In this document: positions 15,680 through 28,466 of the stretch, one piece after another | Layout of the letters: each line of letters starts with the position of its first letter | Position numbering within the stretch: the first letter of the stretch is position 1 | Source of the DNA: Bacilli bacterium | GTDB taxonomy: Bacteria; Bacillota_I; Bacilli_A; ML615J-28; CAG-313 | NCBI GenBank assembly: GCA_017411715.1 | Contig: JAFQPO010000007.1 | Location: forward strand, 62,001-126,000 | DNA: 64,000 nt | Direction: 5' to 3' | Translations under genes and position numbers: made by a program | Notes under the pieces: model-generated | What the model saw: only the letters and a program-made list of their open reading frames with translations | Database searches by the model: none | What the model was told of the DNA's origin: nothing

Positions 15680-16697
15680 ATTCATAATCTAATGTTATAT
15701 CACCAGTATCTGTTGTTACTTTACAAATACCTCCTGTTGTTGAAAAAGGAGAGTCTTCTTTGCCTGTATTTGAATCAAGGAAAAATATTTTATCTGATCT
15801 AATTGTTCCAGTTACATCACCTGTTGATGTTTTAATATAAATATTAGCAGCGTCAATTGAATTCAACTTTACATCACCTGTTGATGTTTTAATATTCATA
15901 TCATTTGTAACAACTAAATCAGTTAATTTTACAGTTCCGGTTGAAGAACTTGATTCATAACTATCACAAGTAGTTTCACTAATTTCTATTTTTCCAGTAC
16001 TTACTGTTACGTGAAGTTTACCACCAATTTCAAAATTTTCAAGATATATTTTTCCAGTTGATGCTTCAATTGTTACATTTTCTAAAACTTTACAATTTCT
16101 AATTTTAGATTCACCAGTTGATGTTTTTGACTTTAAGCTAGTAATACTTGAATTTTCAATATAGAAATCTCCTGTTGAAAGGTTTGAATCAAGGCTTTTA
16201 ACTTCTAACCCTGATAAATTAATATTGCTAGTATCAGAATCAATTACTAAATTATCAATTTTGAAAGCATCTAAAATATTAATATCACCAGTATCATTTT
16301 TAATTGTAACATTAGTAAAAGCATTTTTATTTATATACAAGTCGACACATACTGAACTCCAATTAACAAAATCATACCAGTTTTCAATTTTTGTGTTCTC
16401 TATAATCTTTAATACACCGTCTACAACTTCTACCATAAAAGATATTTTATTATTTTCTAAACTAGAAACAAAACTTTCTCCTTCACTAATATATAAAATA
16501 TCAACATCCGCTGTATCTAAATCACATTCAATACTATTAAATTCACCTTCTATACTATATGTATTTGGCACTAATTCTTCTGTTAATTCACCAATATTAA
16601 ATTGGTTAGCGGCTAATGTTACAATCGCAACAGTCAATCCTACAACAATTAAACTAACCGCACTTATAATAAATACTTTAATTTTCATCTTTTTCAC
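15678..16697 (-). CDS. DUF4097 beta-strand repeat membrane protein
   Basis: 339 residues. One N-terminal membrane helix (about 7-29, VFIISAVSLIVVGLTVAIVTLAA) is followed by an extracellular beta-solenoid built from roughly 20-residue repeats centred on (S/T)STG(D/K/T), for example LSTGDFYIENSS, ASTGKIYLENF, SSTGTVKLTD, TSTGDVKLNSI, TSTGDVTGTI. This is the DUF4097 adhesin-like fold found with PadR and DUF1700 genes in Firmicutes. Its start overlaps the DUF1700 gene by 20 bases. The cassette is thought to be linked to envelope homeostasis in relatives; the exact role is not established. Confidence 0.88.
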   Translation of the reverse strand: MKKMKIKVFIISAVSLIVVGLTVAIVTLAANQFNIGELTEELVPNTYSIEGEFNSIECDLDTADVDILYISEGESFVSSLENNKISFMVEVVDGVLKIIENTKIENWYDFVNWSSVCVDLYINKNAFTNVTIKNDTGDINILDAFKIDNLVIDSDTSNINLSGLEVKSLDSNLSTGDFYIENSSITSLKSKTSTGESKIRNCKVLENVTIEASTGKIYLENFEIGGKLHVTVSTGKIEISETTCDSYESSSSTGTVKLTDLVVTNDMNIKTSTGDVKLNSIDAANIYIKTSTGDVTGTIRSDKIFFLDSNTGKEDSPFSTTGGICKVTTDTGDITLDYE

Positions 16698-17283
16698 CTC
16701 TTTTAATAAATAATGATTTTATCCATAAAATAATTTTTTTACATAATACAACCATTAATTTAGAAAGTTTGAAAGTTAGTAAACCAAGAAGTAACGCAGT
16801 TCCTAAAAATGCTAATGCTAATCCAATTGTAAATATTCCACTAGCAGCATGTCCCATACAAAGATCAAGAATTCCACCTACTATAATTAAAGATGATGCG
16901 CCTACTGAAATAGTAGATGCCGCTAAGGCAATAACACCAGACCAAAGTCCTACATATAAACTTAATATTACAGATAGTAAAACAATCGCAAGCGGTATCC
17001 AAATTATAGCAGTTGATGCAATTACAACAATCTCCCATGTCTTTAAGCTTCTTTTAGGAGCAAATTTTTCTTTGACAAGTTTTGGAATTGATACATTTGA
17101 TAAAGTAGCTTTTACAATTTCATCGATTGAATCTAAGCTAGCTATGGCTTCTTCTTCGGTTTGACCTTCTTCCATTTTATCTAAAATTAATTCTTCATAA
17201 AATTCAATTGTTTGATCAATATCTTTTTTAGGAATACCAGATAATCTTTTTTTAAGCTCTGTTAAAAATTCTTGTTTATTCAT
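16678..17283 (-). CDS. DUF1700/HAAS-domain membrane protein
   Basis: 201 residues. The N-terminal HAAS module (MNKQEFLTELKKRLSGIPKKDIDQTIEFYEELI in pieces, then EEAIASLDSIDEIVKA) spans about 1-55. It is followed by four to five membrane helices (VVIASTAIIWIPLAIVLLSV onward) and a basic tail. In this family the HAAS module is believed to recruit PadR-type regulators or partners at the membrane. The 8-base overlap with padR (ATGAATAA) and 20-base overlap with DUF4097 indicate strict co-expression. Confidence 0.87.
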   Translation of the reverse strand: MNKQEFLTELKKRLSGIPKKDIDQTIEFYEELILDKMEEGQTEEEAIASLDSIDEIVKATLSNVSIPKLVKEKFAPKRSLKTWEIVVIASTAIIWIPLAIVLLSVILSLYVGLWSGVIALAASTISVGASSLIIVGGILDLCMGHAASGIFTIGLALAFLGTALLLGLLTFKLSKLMVVLCKKIILWIKSLFIKRGEKDEN

Positions 17284-17596
17284 TAGAATTTTCCCCTTTC
17301 GTTACAAAATTATAAATTGAGATTACTTCTTTCCATTCGTCTTTAAATTCTTCTAATCTTTTTAAACCCAAATGTGTAATATGGTAATATTTTCTTAGGC
17401 GGCCACTATATTCTATTGTTCTTACAGTCAAAAGTTCTTGTGCTTCTAGTCTTCTTAAAATAGGATATAGCGTTGATTCGCTAACTTCAACATATGGTTT
17501 CATATCTTTAATTATTTGATAGCCATATGATTCTTCATTCTTGATTGCGGCTAAAACACAAACGTCTAATAGTCCTCTTTTTAATTGTATGTCCAT
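17276..17596 (-). CDS. PadR-family transcriptional regulator
   Basis: 106 residues from ATG 17596, where AAGGAGG sits six bases upstream; a longer reading would extend into the promoter. The PadR winged helix is clear: LKRGLLDVCVLAAIKNEESYGYQIIKDM, SESTLYPILRRLEAQELL, GRLRKYYHITHLGLKRLEEF. It is the first gene of the padR-DUF1700-DUF4097 unit and is expected to repress it, as its kin do. Confidence 0.93.
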   Translation of the reverse strand: MDIQLKRGLLDVCVLAAIKNEESYGYQIIKDMKPYVEVSESTLYPILRRLEAQELLTVRTIEYSGRLRKYYHITHLGLKRLEEFKDEWKEVISIYNFVTKGENSNE

Positions 17597-17618
17597 AAAA
17601 TGCCTCCTTACACACAAT

Positions 17619-17648
17619 ATTATACAACGCATAGTATGTGTTTGTCAA
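17619..17648 (-). promoter_or_regulatory. padR promoter with ATAC-N8-GTAT inverted repeat
   Basis: Minus strand -35 TTGACA (17643-17648), 18-base spacer, -10 TATAAT (17619-17624). Within the spacer and -10 lies ATAC-N8-GTAT (17622-17637), the same 4-8-4 geometry as known PadR operators (ATGT-N8-ACAT), pointing to autorepression. Confidence 0.75.
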
Positions 17649-17651
17649 GTA

Positions 17652-17703
17652 AAAAGAAAAAAACCTTACTAAACGAATAATCGTTTTAAGTAAGGTTTTC
17701 TTA
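17652..17703 (-). terminator. Terminator of the Ala-rich membrane protein gene
   Basis: AAAACCTTACTTAAAACGA pairs imperfectly with TCGTTTAGTAAGGTTTT around a short loop, followed on the minus strand by a T-rich run. Confidence 0.75.
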
Positions 17704-17721
17704 AATTTACAAGATTAATTC

Positions 17722-18411
17722 TTATGCTTCTACAGGTTCGCCTTTTCTGAATGCTAAGCAAATGAATAATACATGGCAAGCACCCCAAACACCTAAACCA
17801 GCACCACATAAACCAGCAAGTGCGAAGAATACAACACCAACTGCAGCAAGAGCAGCAACTTCGAATGCTCCGCCTAAAGCAGCAATAACTACACCGATTA
17901 ATGATAATACAGCAGCAGCAGCTACTAAGATATATGGGAATAAAGCAAAGAAGAATACACGTTTTTTACCGAATCTTTCAGTAGTGTATTGTAATTCTCT
18001 GTTTGGTTGGTTAGCAAGGAATGGTGCGAATGTAGTTCCACCTAAAGTTGCTAAGTATCCATAAATGTTAATCCAGAAGAAATTCCAATGTAAACCAAAT
18101 GCAGCAAGTGCTAAGAATACTTGGCATGCAAATACTAGTGGATATGCAGTCCAATAAATTAAGAATTGAGTTGCATGTTTAACTTTTTCTCCAGATTCTT
18201 CCATGCAGCCTTTAATTTGTGCAACAGGTGCTTCAGCTAATTTGTACATTGCTAGGCAGCAGTAATATGCAGCAAGTACCCAAAGTAATGCACACACCCA
18301 AGGTAATACTAAAATGAAGCTAAGAACAGCCATGAATTTTGACATTCTTTTATAGTTTCTTAATAAACAAGCTTCTTTTACAAATGCTTTAACAGCAGCT
18401 ATAAAATCCAT
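17722..18411 (-). CDS. Alanine-rich multipass membrane protein of unknown function
   Basis: 229 residues not recognised as any family. About five hydrophobic segments are seen (near 28-55, 88-108, 110-125, 150-178 and 180-222) with a conserved-looking motif ELQYTTERFGKKRVFF between them. Alanine, glycine and cysteine are far more frequent than in neighbours, and alanine is coded almost only by GCA and GCT, so the gene stands out as GC-richer. A strong AGGAGGAG ribosome binding site and a good promoter suggest high expression. It has its own promoter and terminator, so it is monocistronic. It could be an abundant membrane structural or transport protein; nothing supports more. Confidence 0.75.
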   Translation of the reverse strand: MDFIAAVKAFVKEACLLRNYKRMSKFMAVLSFILVLPWVCALLWVLAAYYCCLAMYKLAEAPVAQIKGCMEESGEKVKHATQFLIYWTAYPLVFACQVFLALAAFGLHWNFFWINIYGYLATLGGTTFAPFLANQPNRELQYTTERFGKKRVFFFALFPYILVAAAAVLSLIGVVIAALGGAFEVAALAAVGVVFFALAGLCGAGLGVWGACHVLFICLAFRKGEPVEA

Positions 18412-18445
18412 AAATATCTCCTCCTAAAAATCTTATAGTACATAT

Positions 18446-18474
18446 ATTATAACAAATTTTTACCTTTATGTCTA
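18446..18474 (-). promoter_or_regulatory. Promoter of the Ala-rich membrane protein gene
   Basis: Minus strand -35 TAGACA (18469-18474), 17-base spacer, -10 TATAAT (18446-18451), 35 bases before the start codon. Confidence 0.75.
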
Positions 18475-18484
18475 ATTAATTACA

Positions 18485-22584
<4,100 letters not shown>

Positions 22585-22585
22585 A

Positions 22586-24226
22586 CTAGATTGTGAAAGA
22601 TGATTTTAAGCCTACAGTGCGATTGAAAACCACCTTATCTCCTTTCGAAGAATAGTCAGTAGAGAAATAACCATTACGAACAAATTGATATTTATCTAGT
22701 GGTTTAGTATCTTTTAAATATGGTTCAACAAAACCATTCTTTTTAACCCATGAATTGGGATTTAAATTTTCTTTAAATGTTTTTGCGTTTGCAACTTCAT
22801 CTAAAATAAGTGGTTCAAATAAATTGAATTCCGCATTAACCGCAGTAGTTGCTTCTACGAAATGAATTGTACCATTAGGTTTACGATCTTTAAATCCGCT
22901 ACCACTTTTTGTAAGTGGATCATATGTACAATGAAGTTCAACAATTTCACCATTTTCATCTTTAATTACTTCATTACATTTAATAAAATATGCATTCATT
23001 AAACGAACTTCTAAATCTTTTGAAAGACGTTTCCAATGTTTATTTGGTTTTTCTTCTAAAAAGTCTTCACGTTCAATGTATAAATATTTAGAAAATGGAA
23101 TTAGATGTTCGCCAAGTTCTGGATTTTCCATGTTATTTAACGCTGGTAAATATTCTACTTTACCTTCTTCATAGTTTGTAATAACAACCTTCAATGGATT
23201 AATTACTGCCATTGGACGAGGAGCTTTCATTTTTAAATCTTCTCTTAAGAAATGTTCAAGCATTGCATAATCAATTGTTGAATTAATTTTTGAAAGGCCT
23301 GTTGATAAAATAAATTCTTTTATCGCATTAGGTGTAAATCCACGACGTTTCAATCCTACTAAAGTAGGCATTCTAGGGTCATCATAACCAGTAACTAATT
23401 TTTCATCAACTAATTGTTTTAAATATCTTTTACTCATAATTGTATTAGTAATACCTAAACGACCAAATTCAATTTGACGAGGTTTGTGTTCAACATCACA
23501 ATTATTAATAACCCAATCGTATAATGGACGATGATCTTCATATTCTAAACTACAAAGTGAATGCGTAATACCTTCAAATGAATCTTGTAAAGGATGCGCG
23601 AAATCATACATCGGATATATACACCATTTATTACCTGTTTGATGGTGATTAATATGAATAATACGATAAATAACAGGGTCACGCATATTTAAGTTAGGCG
23701 ATGCCATATCAATTTTAGCACGTAAAGTCTTTTCGCCATTTTGATACTTACCATTTTTCATTTCTTCAAATAGTTTTAAGTTTTCTTCAATACTACGATT
23801 ACGGTATGGAGAATTAGTGCCCGGAGTTTGAGTATCACCACGATAACGTGCTAATTCTTCTTGAGATAAGTCACAAACATACGCAAGTCCTTTTTTAATT
23901 AAAAGAATTGCTTTTTCATATGTTGCGTCAAAATAGCTTGAACCATATACAATAATTCGTGGATTATATCCTAACCATTCTAAATCTTTAATAATTGCAT
24001 CAACAAACTCTGTATCTTCTTTTACCGGATTAGTATCATCAAAGCGAAGATTTGTTGCGCCATTAAATGACTTAGCAAGTTCAAAATTAGTAACAATTGC
24101 TCTAGCATGACCAATATGTAAATAGGCATTTGGTTCAGGTGGAAATCTTGTTAAAATATGATCCACAATATTTTGTTCTAATTCATTTTTCATTATTGTT
24201 TTTATAAAGTTTGATGTTTCGTTCAT
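22586..24226 (-). CDS. glnS: Glutaminyl-tRNA synthetase
   Basis: 546 residues. Class I signature HIGH (37-40, in [11 protein letters not shown]) and the KMSKS equivalent IMSKR are present; [19 protein letters not shown] and the C-terminal anticodon-binding beta-barrels ([22 protein letters not shown] region) fit GlnRS rather than GluRS. It charges tRNA-Gln directly with glutamine. Most Firmicutes instead use GluRS plus GatCAB, so this gene marks a lineage with acquired GlnRS. Its start overlaps the B3/B4 gene by four bases (ATGA). Confidence 0.95.
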   Translation of the reverse strand: MNETSNFIKTIMKNELEQNIVDHILTRFPPEPNAYLHIGHARAIVTNFELAKSFNGATNLRFDDTNPVKEDTEFVDAIIKDLEWLGYNPRIIVYGSSYFDATYEKAILLIKKGLAYVCDLSQEELARYRGDTQTPGTNSPYRNRSIEENLKLFEEMKNGKYQNGEKTLRAKIDMASPNLNMRDPVIYRIIHINHHQTGNKWCIYPMYDFAHPLQDSFEGITHSLCSLEYEDHRPLYDWVINNCDVEHKPRQIEFGRLGITNTIMSKRYLKQLVDEKLVTGYDDPRMPTLVGLKRRGFTPNAIKEFILSTGLSKINSTIDYAMLEHFLREDLKMKAPRPMAVINPLKVVITNYEEGKVEYLPALNNMENPELGEHLIPFSKYLYIEREDFLEEKPNKHWKRLSKDLEVRLMNAYFIKCNEVIKDENGEIVELHCTYDPLTKSGSGFKDRKPNGTIHFVEATTAVNAEFNLFEPLILDEVANAKTFKENLNPNSWVKKNGFVEPYLKDTKPLDKYQFVRNGYFSTDYSSKGDKVVFNRTVGLKSSFTI

Positions 24227-24879
24227 AATGTTTCCTCTATTTTTTCAATGTTTAAAGCATTAGCATAATCACGATAAAGAGAAATTAATAATTCACAATC
24301 TTCTTCAATCTCTGAATCATCAAATGCTATTAACATTACTATAATTTTTTTCGTTTCATTTGATATTGCGGTACGATCAGTGTCACTTGTTGGTGTTCCA
24401 AAAGGACCTATTTCATCACAATATACCGGCATGTTAGTAATATTGATATGGCCACGATTAATACCATAGTAATCATCACTTTCATTACCTATTCTAATAT
24501 ATATATTTCCACATATTTTATCCATATCAACACAACACACACTACGCATTGTCTTAGCAGATAAAATATTTCCTAAATCTACAACATCATTAATTCGATA
24601 TAAATCCATTCCTTTAACTAGTCTTCTAATTAATGCTTCAGTTGCTAGTCGATATCTCGATGGATCTTTACCTAATTTCTTATAACCATCGCGCGAATGT
24701 TTAAGTTTTGGAATATTAACAACTTCTGTTATATCATATTTATTATTGAATTCATCTTTTAATTCAAACAACATCTTTTCTACTTCTAAAGTATTTTTTA
24801 CACTAACATCCATACTATATGCAAATACTTGGAAATTAGGAAGTTTAGTTTTTAGTTCTGGACTAATTGTTATCTTCAT
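24223..24879 (-). CDS. B3/B4 tRNA-editing-like domain protein
   Basis: 218 residues matching the B3/B4 domain of the phenylalanyl-tRNA synthetase beta chain as a free-standing protein: [47 protein letters not shown], and [17 protein letters not shown]. In PheRS this domain edits mischarged tRNA; free-standing forms are widespread and mostly uncharacterised. It overlaps the coiled-coil gene by 17 bases and glnS by four, which suggests a link with tRNA charging, but trans-editing here is inference. Confidence 0.85.
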   Translation of the reverse strand: MKITISPELKTKLPNFQVFAYSMDVSVKNTLEVEKMLFELKDEFNNKYDITEVVNIPKLKHSRDGYKKLGKDPSRYRLATEALIRRLVKGMDLYRINDVVDLGNILSAKTMRSVCCVDMDKICGNIYIRIGNESDDYYGINRGHINITNMPVYCDEIGPFGTPTSDTDRTAISNETKKIIVMLIAFDDSEIEEDCELLISLYRDYANALNIEKIEETL

Positions 24880-26425
24880 TAGTTAATTCCTCTACTTGCA
24901 TTTTTAATCTTTCATATTCTCTTAATTCATCTTTTAAAGTTAAAATATCATCATATTTGCGATCAATCACTAATTTTAAAGCACTAAGTTTTTCATAAAA
25001 TGATGGAAGATTCTTTTCCATTTCATCTTTATCTTTAATTAGATTAATGATTCTTAAGTTCAGTGGTTGATTAGCAACATCATCATACATTTGTTTTTCT
25101 TTCTCAAATTCTTTAACCGCATCATCTAAACTAACTTTAGCTGCTGCTAGTTCTTTATCAATTTCAGATAATGGAATTTTAGAGAATGGATCGCATACAG
25201 CGATTCTTCTTGTATCTTGAATCATTGAATATGTTTTATTAAGTTCTTTAATTCTTTCAACTAACTTAGCTCTTCTTAATAAATATTCATTTCGATATTC
25301 TAAGAAGTTTTTATATTCTTTTCTAGATGTTAGAGTGTTATTTAAACGATGAATGTATTCTTCAATTTCTTTGATTTTCTTTAATACATCATTATATATA
25401 TTTTTATGATAATTATAATCATCCATTAAAGCTTCTTTTTTAAGTTCCACTTGTTCAAGTTCTAAAAGATGTTCTTTAAGCATTTTTAATCTTTTTTCTT
25501 TTTGATATGCTTTATTACTTTCAGTATCCACATTAAGAAGTTCCTGGTGGAAAATAGGTAATAAATCTTCTAGTTTTGAAGCAAGTGATGCATTATCTAA
25601 ATTTAAAATTTTAGTTCTAGTTGCTTCATCTTCTAATTTGTGAAGATGTTCTTTTTTCTTGTTTTCATATAACTGGCTTAATTTTTCTTTAAATTCTTGT
25701 TTTCTTGATTCATTAATTTTTAATTCTTGTTTTAATGAATTTACCTGTTCATATGAAACAACTAATATTCTATCATTTAATTCTTCTTTTTCTTGATTTA
25801 ATTTATTTATTTCTAATCTTATTTGTTCAAGTTCAGAATCTAAATCATTGTATATTTTTGTTACTTCTTTTTCGCTTGCTAATAGATTAGTCGATATTTC
25901 ATGACCTTTAGTCTTTAAGAAATTAACAATTTCATATAACTTAGCATCAACTTGAATATCATCTATTGCACCGACAAAATATTCTCTTAATACTGCATCA
26001 TATAAATCAATCATTTCCTGGTATTGCATATATGAAGCAATACTAGTCTGTTGAATGTTTGAAATTTCTGAATCTGCTTTAAAACGAAGTTCTTCTAATT
26101 TAATATATCTATTAGAAATTTCAGTTTGAAGATTTGCTTGTGTTTCTTTAATATTTGAATTTTCTTCTTCAGCATTCGATAAAGCAATTGATTCTTCATT
26201 ATATTTATTTATTTCATCTTCAATTGAAGCTATTTCATCGCCAATGATACCTAAGCGATTTTCTAATACTTCTTGATAGATTTCTAAATATTTTCCTGTA
26301 TAAAAAGATAATATATCATTTATATTAACACTATCACTAGAACTAAGTCTCTGATTTAAAGCCTCTTTTAATTGTTTAATTTCTTCGGCTTGTGAAGCAA
26401 TAATACGCTCAAGTTCTTGATTCAT
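24863..26425 (-). CDS. Long coiled-coil protein, function unknown
   Basis: 520 residues, almost entirely predicted coiled coil with heptad-like runs ([60 protein letters not shown]). No signal peptide, membrane segment or ATPase motif is visible, so it is cytosolic and resembles the arms of SMC-like proteins without heads. It starts 11 bases after groEL and overlaps the B3/B4 gene. Composition-driven matches to other coiled coils would not be informative. It may scaffold a complex. Confidence 0.7.
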   Translation of the reverse strand: MNQELERIIASQAEEIKQLKEALNQRLSSSDSVNINDILSFYTGKYLEIYQEVLENRLGIIGDEIASIEDEINKYNEESIALSNAEEENSNIKETQANLQTEISNRYIKLEELRFKADSEISNIQQTSIASYMQYQEMIDLYDAVLREYFVGAIDDIQVDAKLYEIVNFLKTKGHEISTNLLASEKEVTKIYNDLDSELEQIRLEINKLNQEKEELNDRILVVSYEQVNSLKQELKINESRKQEFKEKLSQLYENKKKEHLHKLEDEATRTKILNLDNASLASKLEDLLPIFHQELLNVDTESNKAYQKEKRLKMLKEHLLELEQVELKKEALMDDYNYHKNIYNDVLKKIKEIEEYIHRLNNTLTSRKEYKNFLEYRNEYLLRRAKLVERIKELNKTYSMIQDTRRIAVCDPFSKIPLSEIDKELAAAKVSLDDAVKEFEKEKQMYDDVANQPLNLRIINLIKDKDEMEKNLPSFYEKLSALKLVIDRKYDDILTLKDELREYERLKMQVEELTNEDNN

Positions 26426-26436
26426 TGGCTACCTCC

Positions 26437-28032
26437 TTAAAATAAATTTTCTTCTAAATTATGATGATGTTTTGTATCTTTATTAACAATTGCACATTCA
26501 GTAGTTAAGAATAACCCAGCTGTACTAATCGCGCATGTTATGGCACTTTTGGCAACGCTTGCGGGGTCAATAATACCAGCTTTTAGCATTGAGCAATATG
26601 TGTTTGTTTCTGCGTTATACCAAGTTTGATGACTAACTTGTTTAATAACATCAGAAAAATCTAATCCTGCATTTTCAATAATTTGTTTAAAAGGTCTCAT
26701 TAATGCTTTTTTCAAAATATTTAAAGCAGGTGTATAATGCAAATATTTAGATGGCAAATTTAGTTGTGAGGCAAGTTCATAAAATACTTTTCCTCCACCT
26801 TCAATTACCCCAGAGATGCTTGCGGCTTTAGTAGCATTTAAAGCATCTTCAATTCTTAGTTTTAATTCTTTTTGTTCAGTTTCTGTTGTCGCTGCAACTT
26901 TGATTACCGCAACTCCACCTAACATTTTACTAATTCTTGTTCTAATTAAATCTTGTTCATATTCACTTTGGGTTTGATTTAATTCTTCTTTTAAAGATTC
27001 TACTCTTTCTAAAATTGCATCAACTGATGCATCTCCATCCATGATAGTTGTACGTTCTTTATTGCAAATTACTTTTTTACAACTACCTAATACATCAACT
27101 GTACTATTTACTAAATCCATTTGTAATCTTTCATCAATAAGTGTTGCGCCTGTTAGAAAAGCAATATCTTCTAAAAATTTATCTCTTTTTTCCGCATACC
27201 CATATGCACGAGTTGCAAGACAGTTAAATACCCCACGCATCTTATTAACTATTAAACTAGATACAACTTCTTGATCAATATCATCTGCGATAATAAGAAT
27301 CGGGCGTGCATTTTTAATAGCAACTTCCAAATAAGGTACAAGTTCGCTCATCGCATTAATTTTACGATTAGTTACCAAAATTAATGGATTTTCAAGCATT
27401 GCGAGTTGTTTGTTTTTATCTGTTTGCATATATGGTGATATATATCCTTTATCATAAGAATATCCTTTAACAACATCTAAAAAAGGATTAAGACCATTAG
27501 CATTTTCAATTGAAATAGCTCCATTAATACCAACTTCTAAATATGCATTTTTAATTAATTCACCAACACTCGTACTACCAGAAGATATAACAGCAATTCT
27601 TTCTAAATCATCCATTGAAGCAACCGGATGACTAACCTCAGTAATATAACTTAATACTTGAGGAAGTAAATACTCTAACCCTCTTCTAAGTAACACTGGA
27701 TTTGTACCATTACTAATTTCTTCAAGACCTAATTCAATTAATGAGGCAGTTAAAATAATAGCTGTTGTTGTTCCATCACCCACATAATCATTTGTTTTTG
27801 AAGCAGCTTCATTAAGAATTCCCACTCCTAAATTAGCAAAATGATTATCAAGTTCAATAGATGCAGCAATTGTTGCGCCATCATTAACTATCATTGGTGC
27901 CCCAAAATCTTGTTCAATTATAACATTTCTGCCTTTTGGTCCAAGAGTTACTCTAACCGCATCATATAGTGCTTGTATACCTTTAGCAATTTCACTTCTT
28001 GCGTCTGTTGAAAATTTTACTTCTTTTGCCAT
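26437..28032 (-). CDS. groEL: Chaperonin GroEL, divergent, without GGM tail
   Basis: 531 residues. Key features of the 60-kDa chaperonin are kept: VTLGPKGRNVIIEQ, NDGATIAASIEL, the ATP site VGDGTTTAIIL with the catalytic Asp, LLRRGLEYLLP, the hinge region and IEDALNATKAA carrying the second key Asp, and GVIEGGGKVFYEL. It diverges in many apical positions and ends in KHHHNLEENLF in place of the usual flexible GGM repeats. It follows groES by one base and leads into the coiled-coil, B3/B4, glnS, pcrA and ligA genes, an unusual combination. Confidence 0.93.
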   Translation of the reverse strand: MAKEVKFSTDARSEIAKGIQALYDAVRVTLGPKGRNVIIEQDFGAPMIVNDGATIAASIELDNHFANLGVGILNEAASKTNDYVGDGTTTAIILTASLIELGLEEISNGTNPVLLRRGLEYLLPQVLSYITEVSHPVASMDDLERIAVISSGSTSVGELIKNAYLEVGINGAISIENANGLNPFLDVVKGYSYDKGYISPYMQTDKNKQLAMLENPLILVTNRKINAMSELVPYLEVAIKNARPILIIADDIDQEVVSSLIVNKMRGVFNCLATRAYGYAEKRDKFLEDIAFLTGATLIDERLQMDLVNSTVDVLGSCKKVICNKERTTIMDGDASVDAILERVESLKEELNQTQSEYEQDLIRTRISKMLGGVAVIKVAATTETEQKELKLRIEDALNATKAASISGVIEGGGKVFYELASQLNLPSKYLHYTPALNILKKALMRPFKQIIENAGLDFSDVIKQVSHQTWYNAETNTYCSMLKAGIIDPASVAKSAITCAISTAGLFLTTECAIVNKDTKHHHNLEENLF

Positions 28033-28033
28033 A

Positions 28034-28270
28034 CTATTCCTCTACTTTCGCAAGTACATCAGATGTATGCACTATATATAATTTTTGAGAATTATCCACA
28101 ATTATTAATTTAGATGCTTCAATTATTAAAAGTTCTCCAACTTTAAATAAGGCTTCATCTTTACTAATTGATACTACCTCATACACATTATTACAAACAT
28201 TACTCATATATATAAGTGATGATGCTTGATGAGGTTTTACTACAAGTTTATCTTTTAACGGTACTATCAT
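28034..28270 (-). CDS. groES: Co-chaperonin GroES, shortened and divergent
   Basis: Only 78 residues against about 94 in typical GroES. The start IVPLKDKLVVKPHQASS matches the GroES N-terminus (PLxDRVVVKP). The mobile loop (normally SGIVL) seems to be reduced to SLIYM, and the downstream barrel is shortened, with the GGxEV-like KVGELLIIEASK and a tail SDVLAKVEE. Identity is supported by position just before groEL. Whether it still caps GroEL cannot be judged from sequence. Confidence 0.85.
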   Translation of the reverse strand: MIVPLKDKLVVKPHQASSLIYMSNVCNNVYEVVSISKDEALFKVGELLIIEASKLIIVDNSQKLYIVHTSDVLAKVEE

Positions 28271-28305
28271 TTTTTACCTCCAAAAAATAATTTCCTTTTT
28301 TACTT

Positions 28306-28334
28306 ATTATACCACAAGCCATCAATATTTTCAA
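28306..28334 (-). promoter_or_regulatory. Promoter of the groES-groEL-...-ligA operon
   Basis: Minus strand -35 TTGAAA (28329-28334), 17-base spacer, -10 TATAAT (28306-28311). No CIRCE inverted repeat (TTAGCACTC-N9-GAGTGCTAA) is present, so HrcA control is not indicated. Confidence 0.75.
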
Positions 28335-28431
28335 GTGATAGTGATTTTATTTTTTTAGAACTATTCAACCTTAAAATTAGAATTTAAAAATTAATTATCT
28401 TACTTAAATCTTGCTTAATATGTTACTTAAT

Positions 28432-28466
28432 AAAAAAGGCTAAAAGCTTTTTCGCTTTTTGCCTTT
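28432..28466 (-). terminator. Terminator of the UbiB-like gene
   Basis: GGCAAAAAGC and GCTTTTAGCC form a stem around GAAAAA, followed on the minus strand by TTTTTTAT, immediately after the UbiB stop. Confidence 0.8.

Noticed and set aside
28271-28340. CIRCE/HrcA site in front of groES
   Set aside because: No TTAGCACTC-N9-GAGTGCTAA or near match is present in the region.
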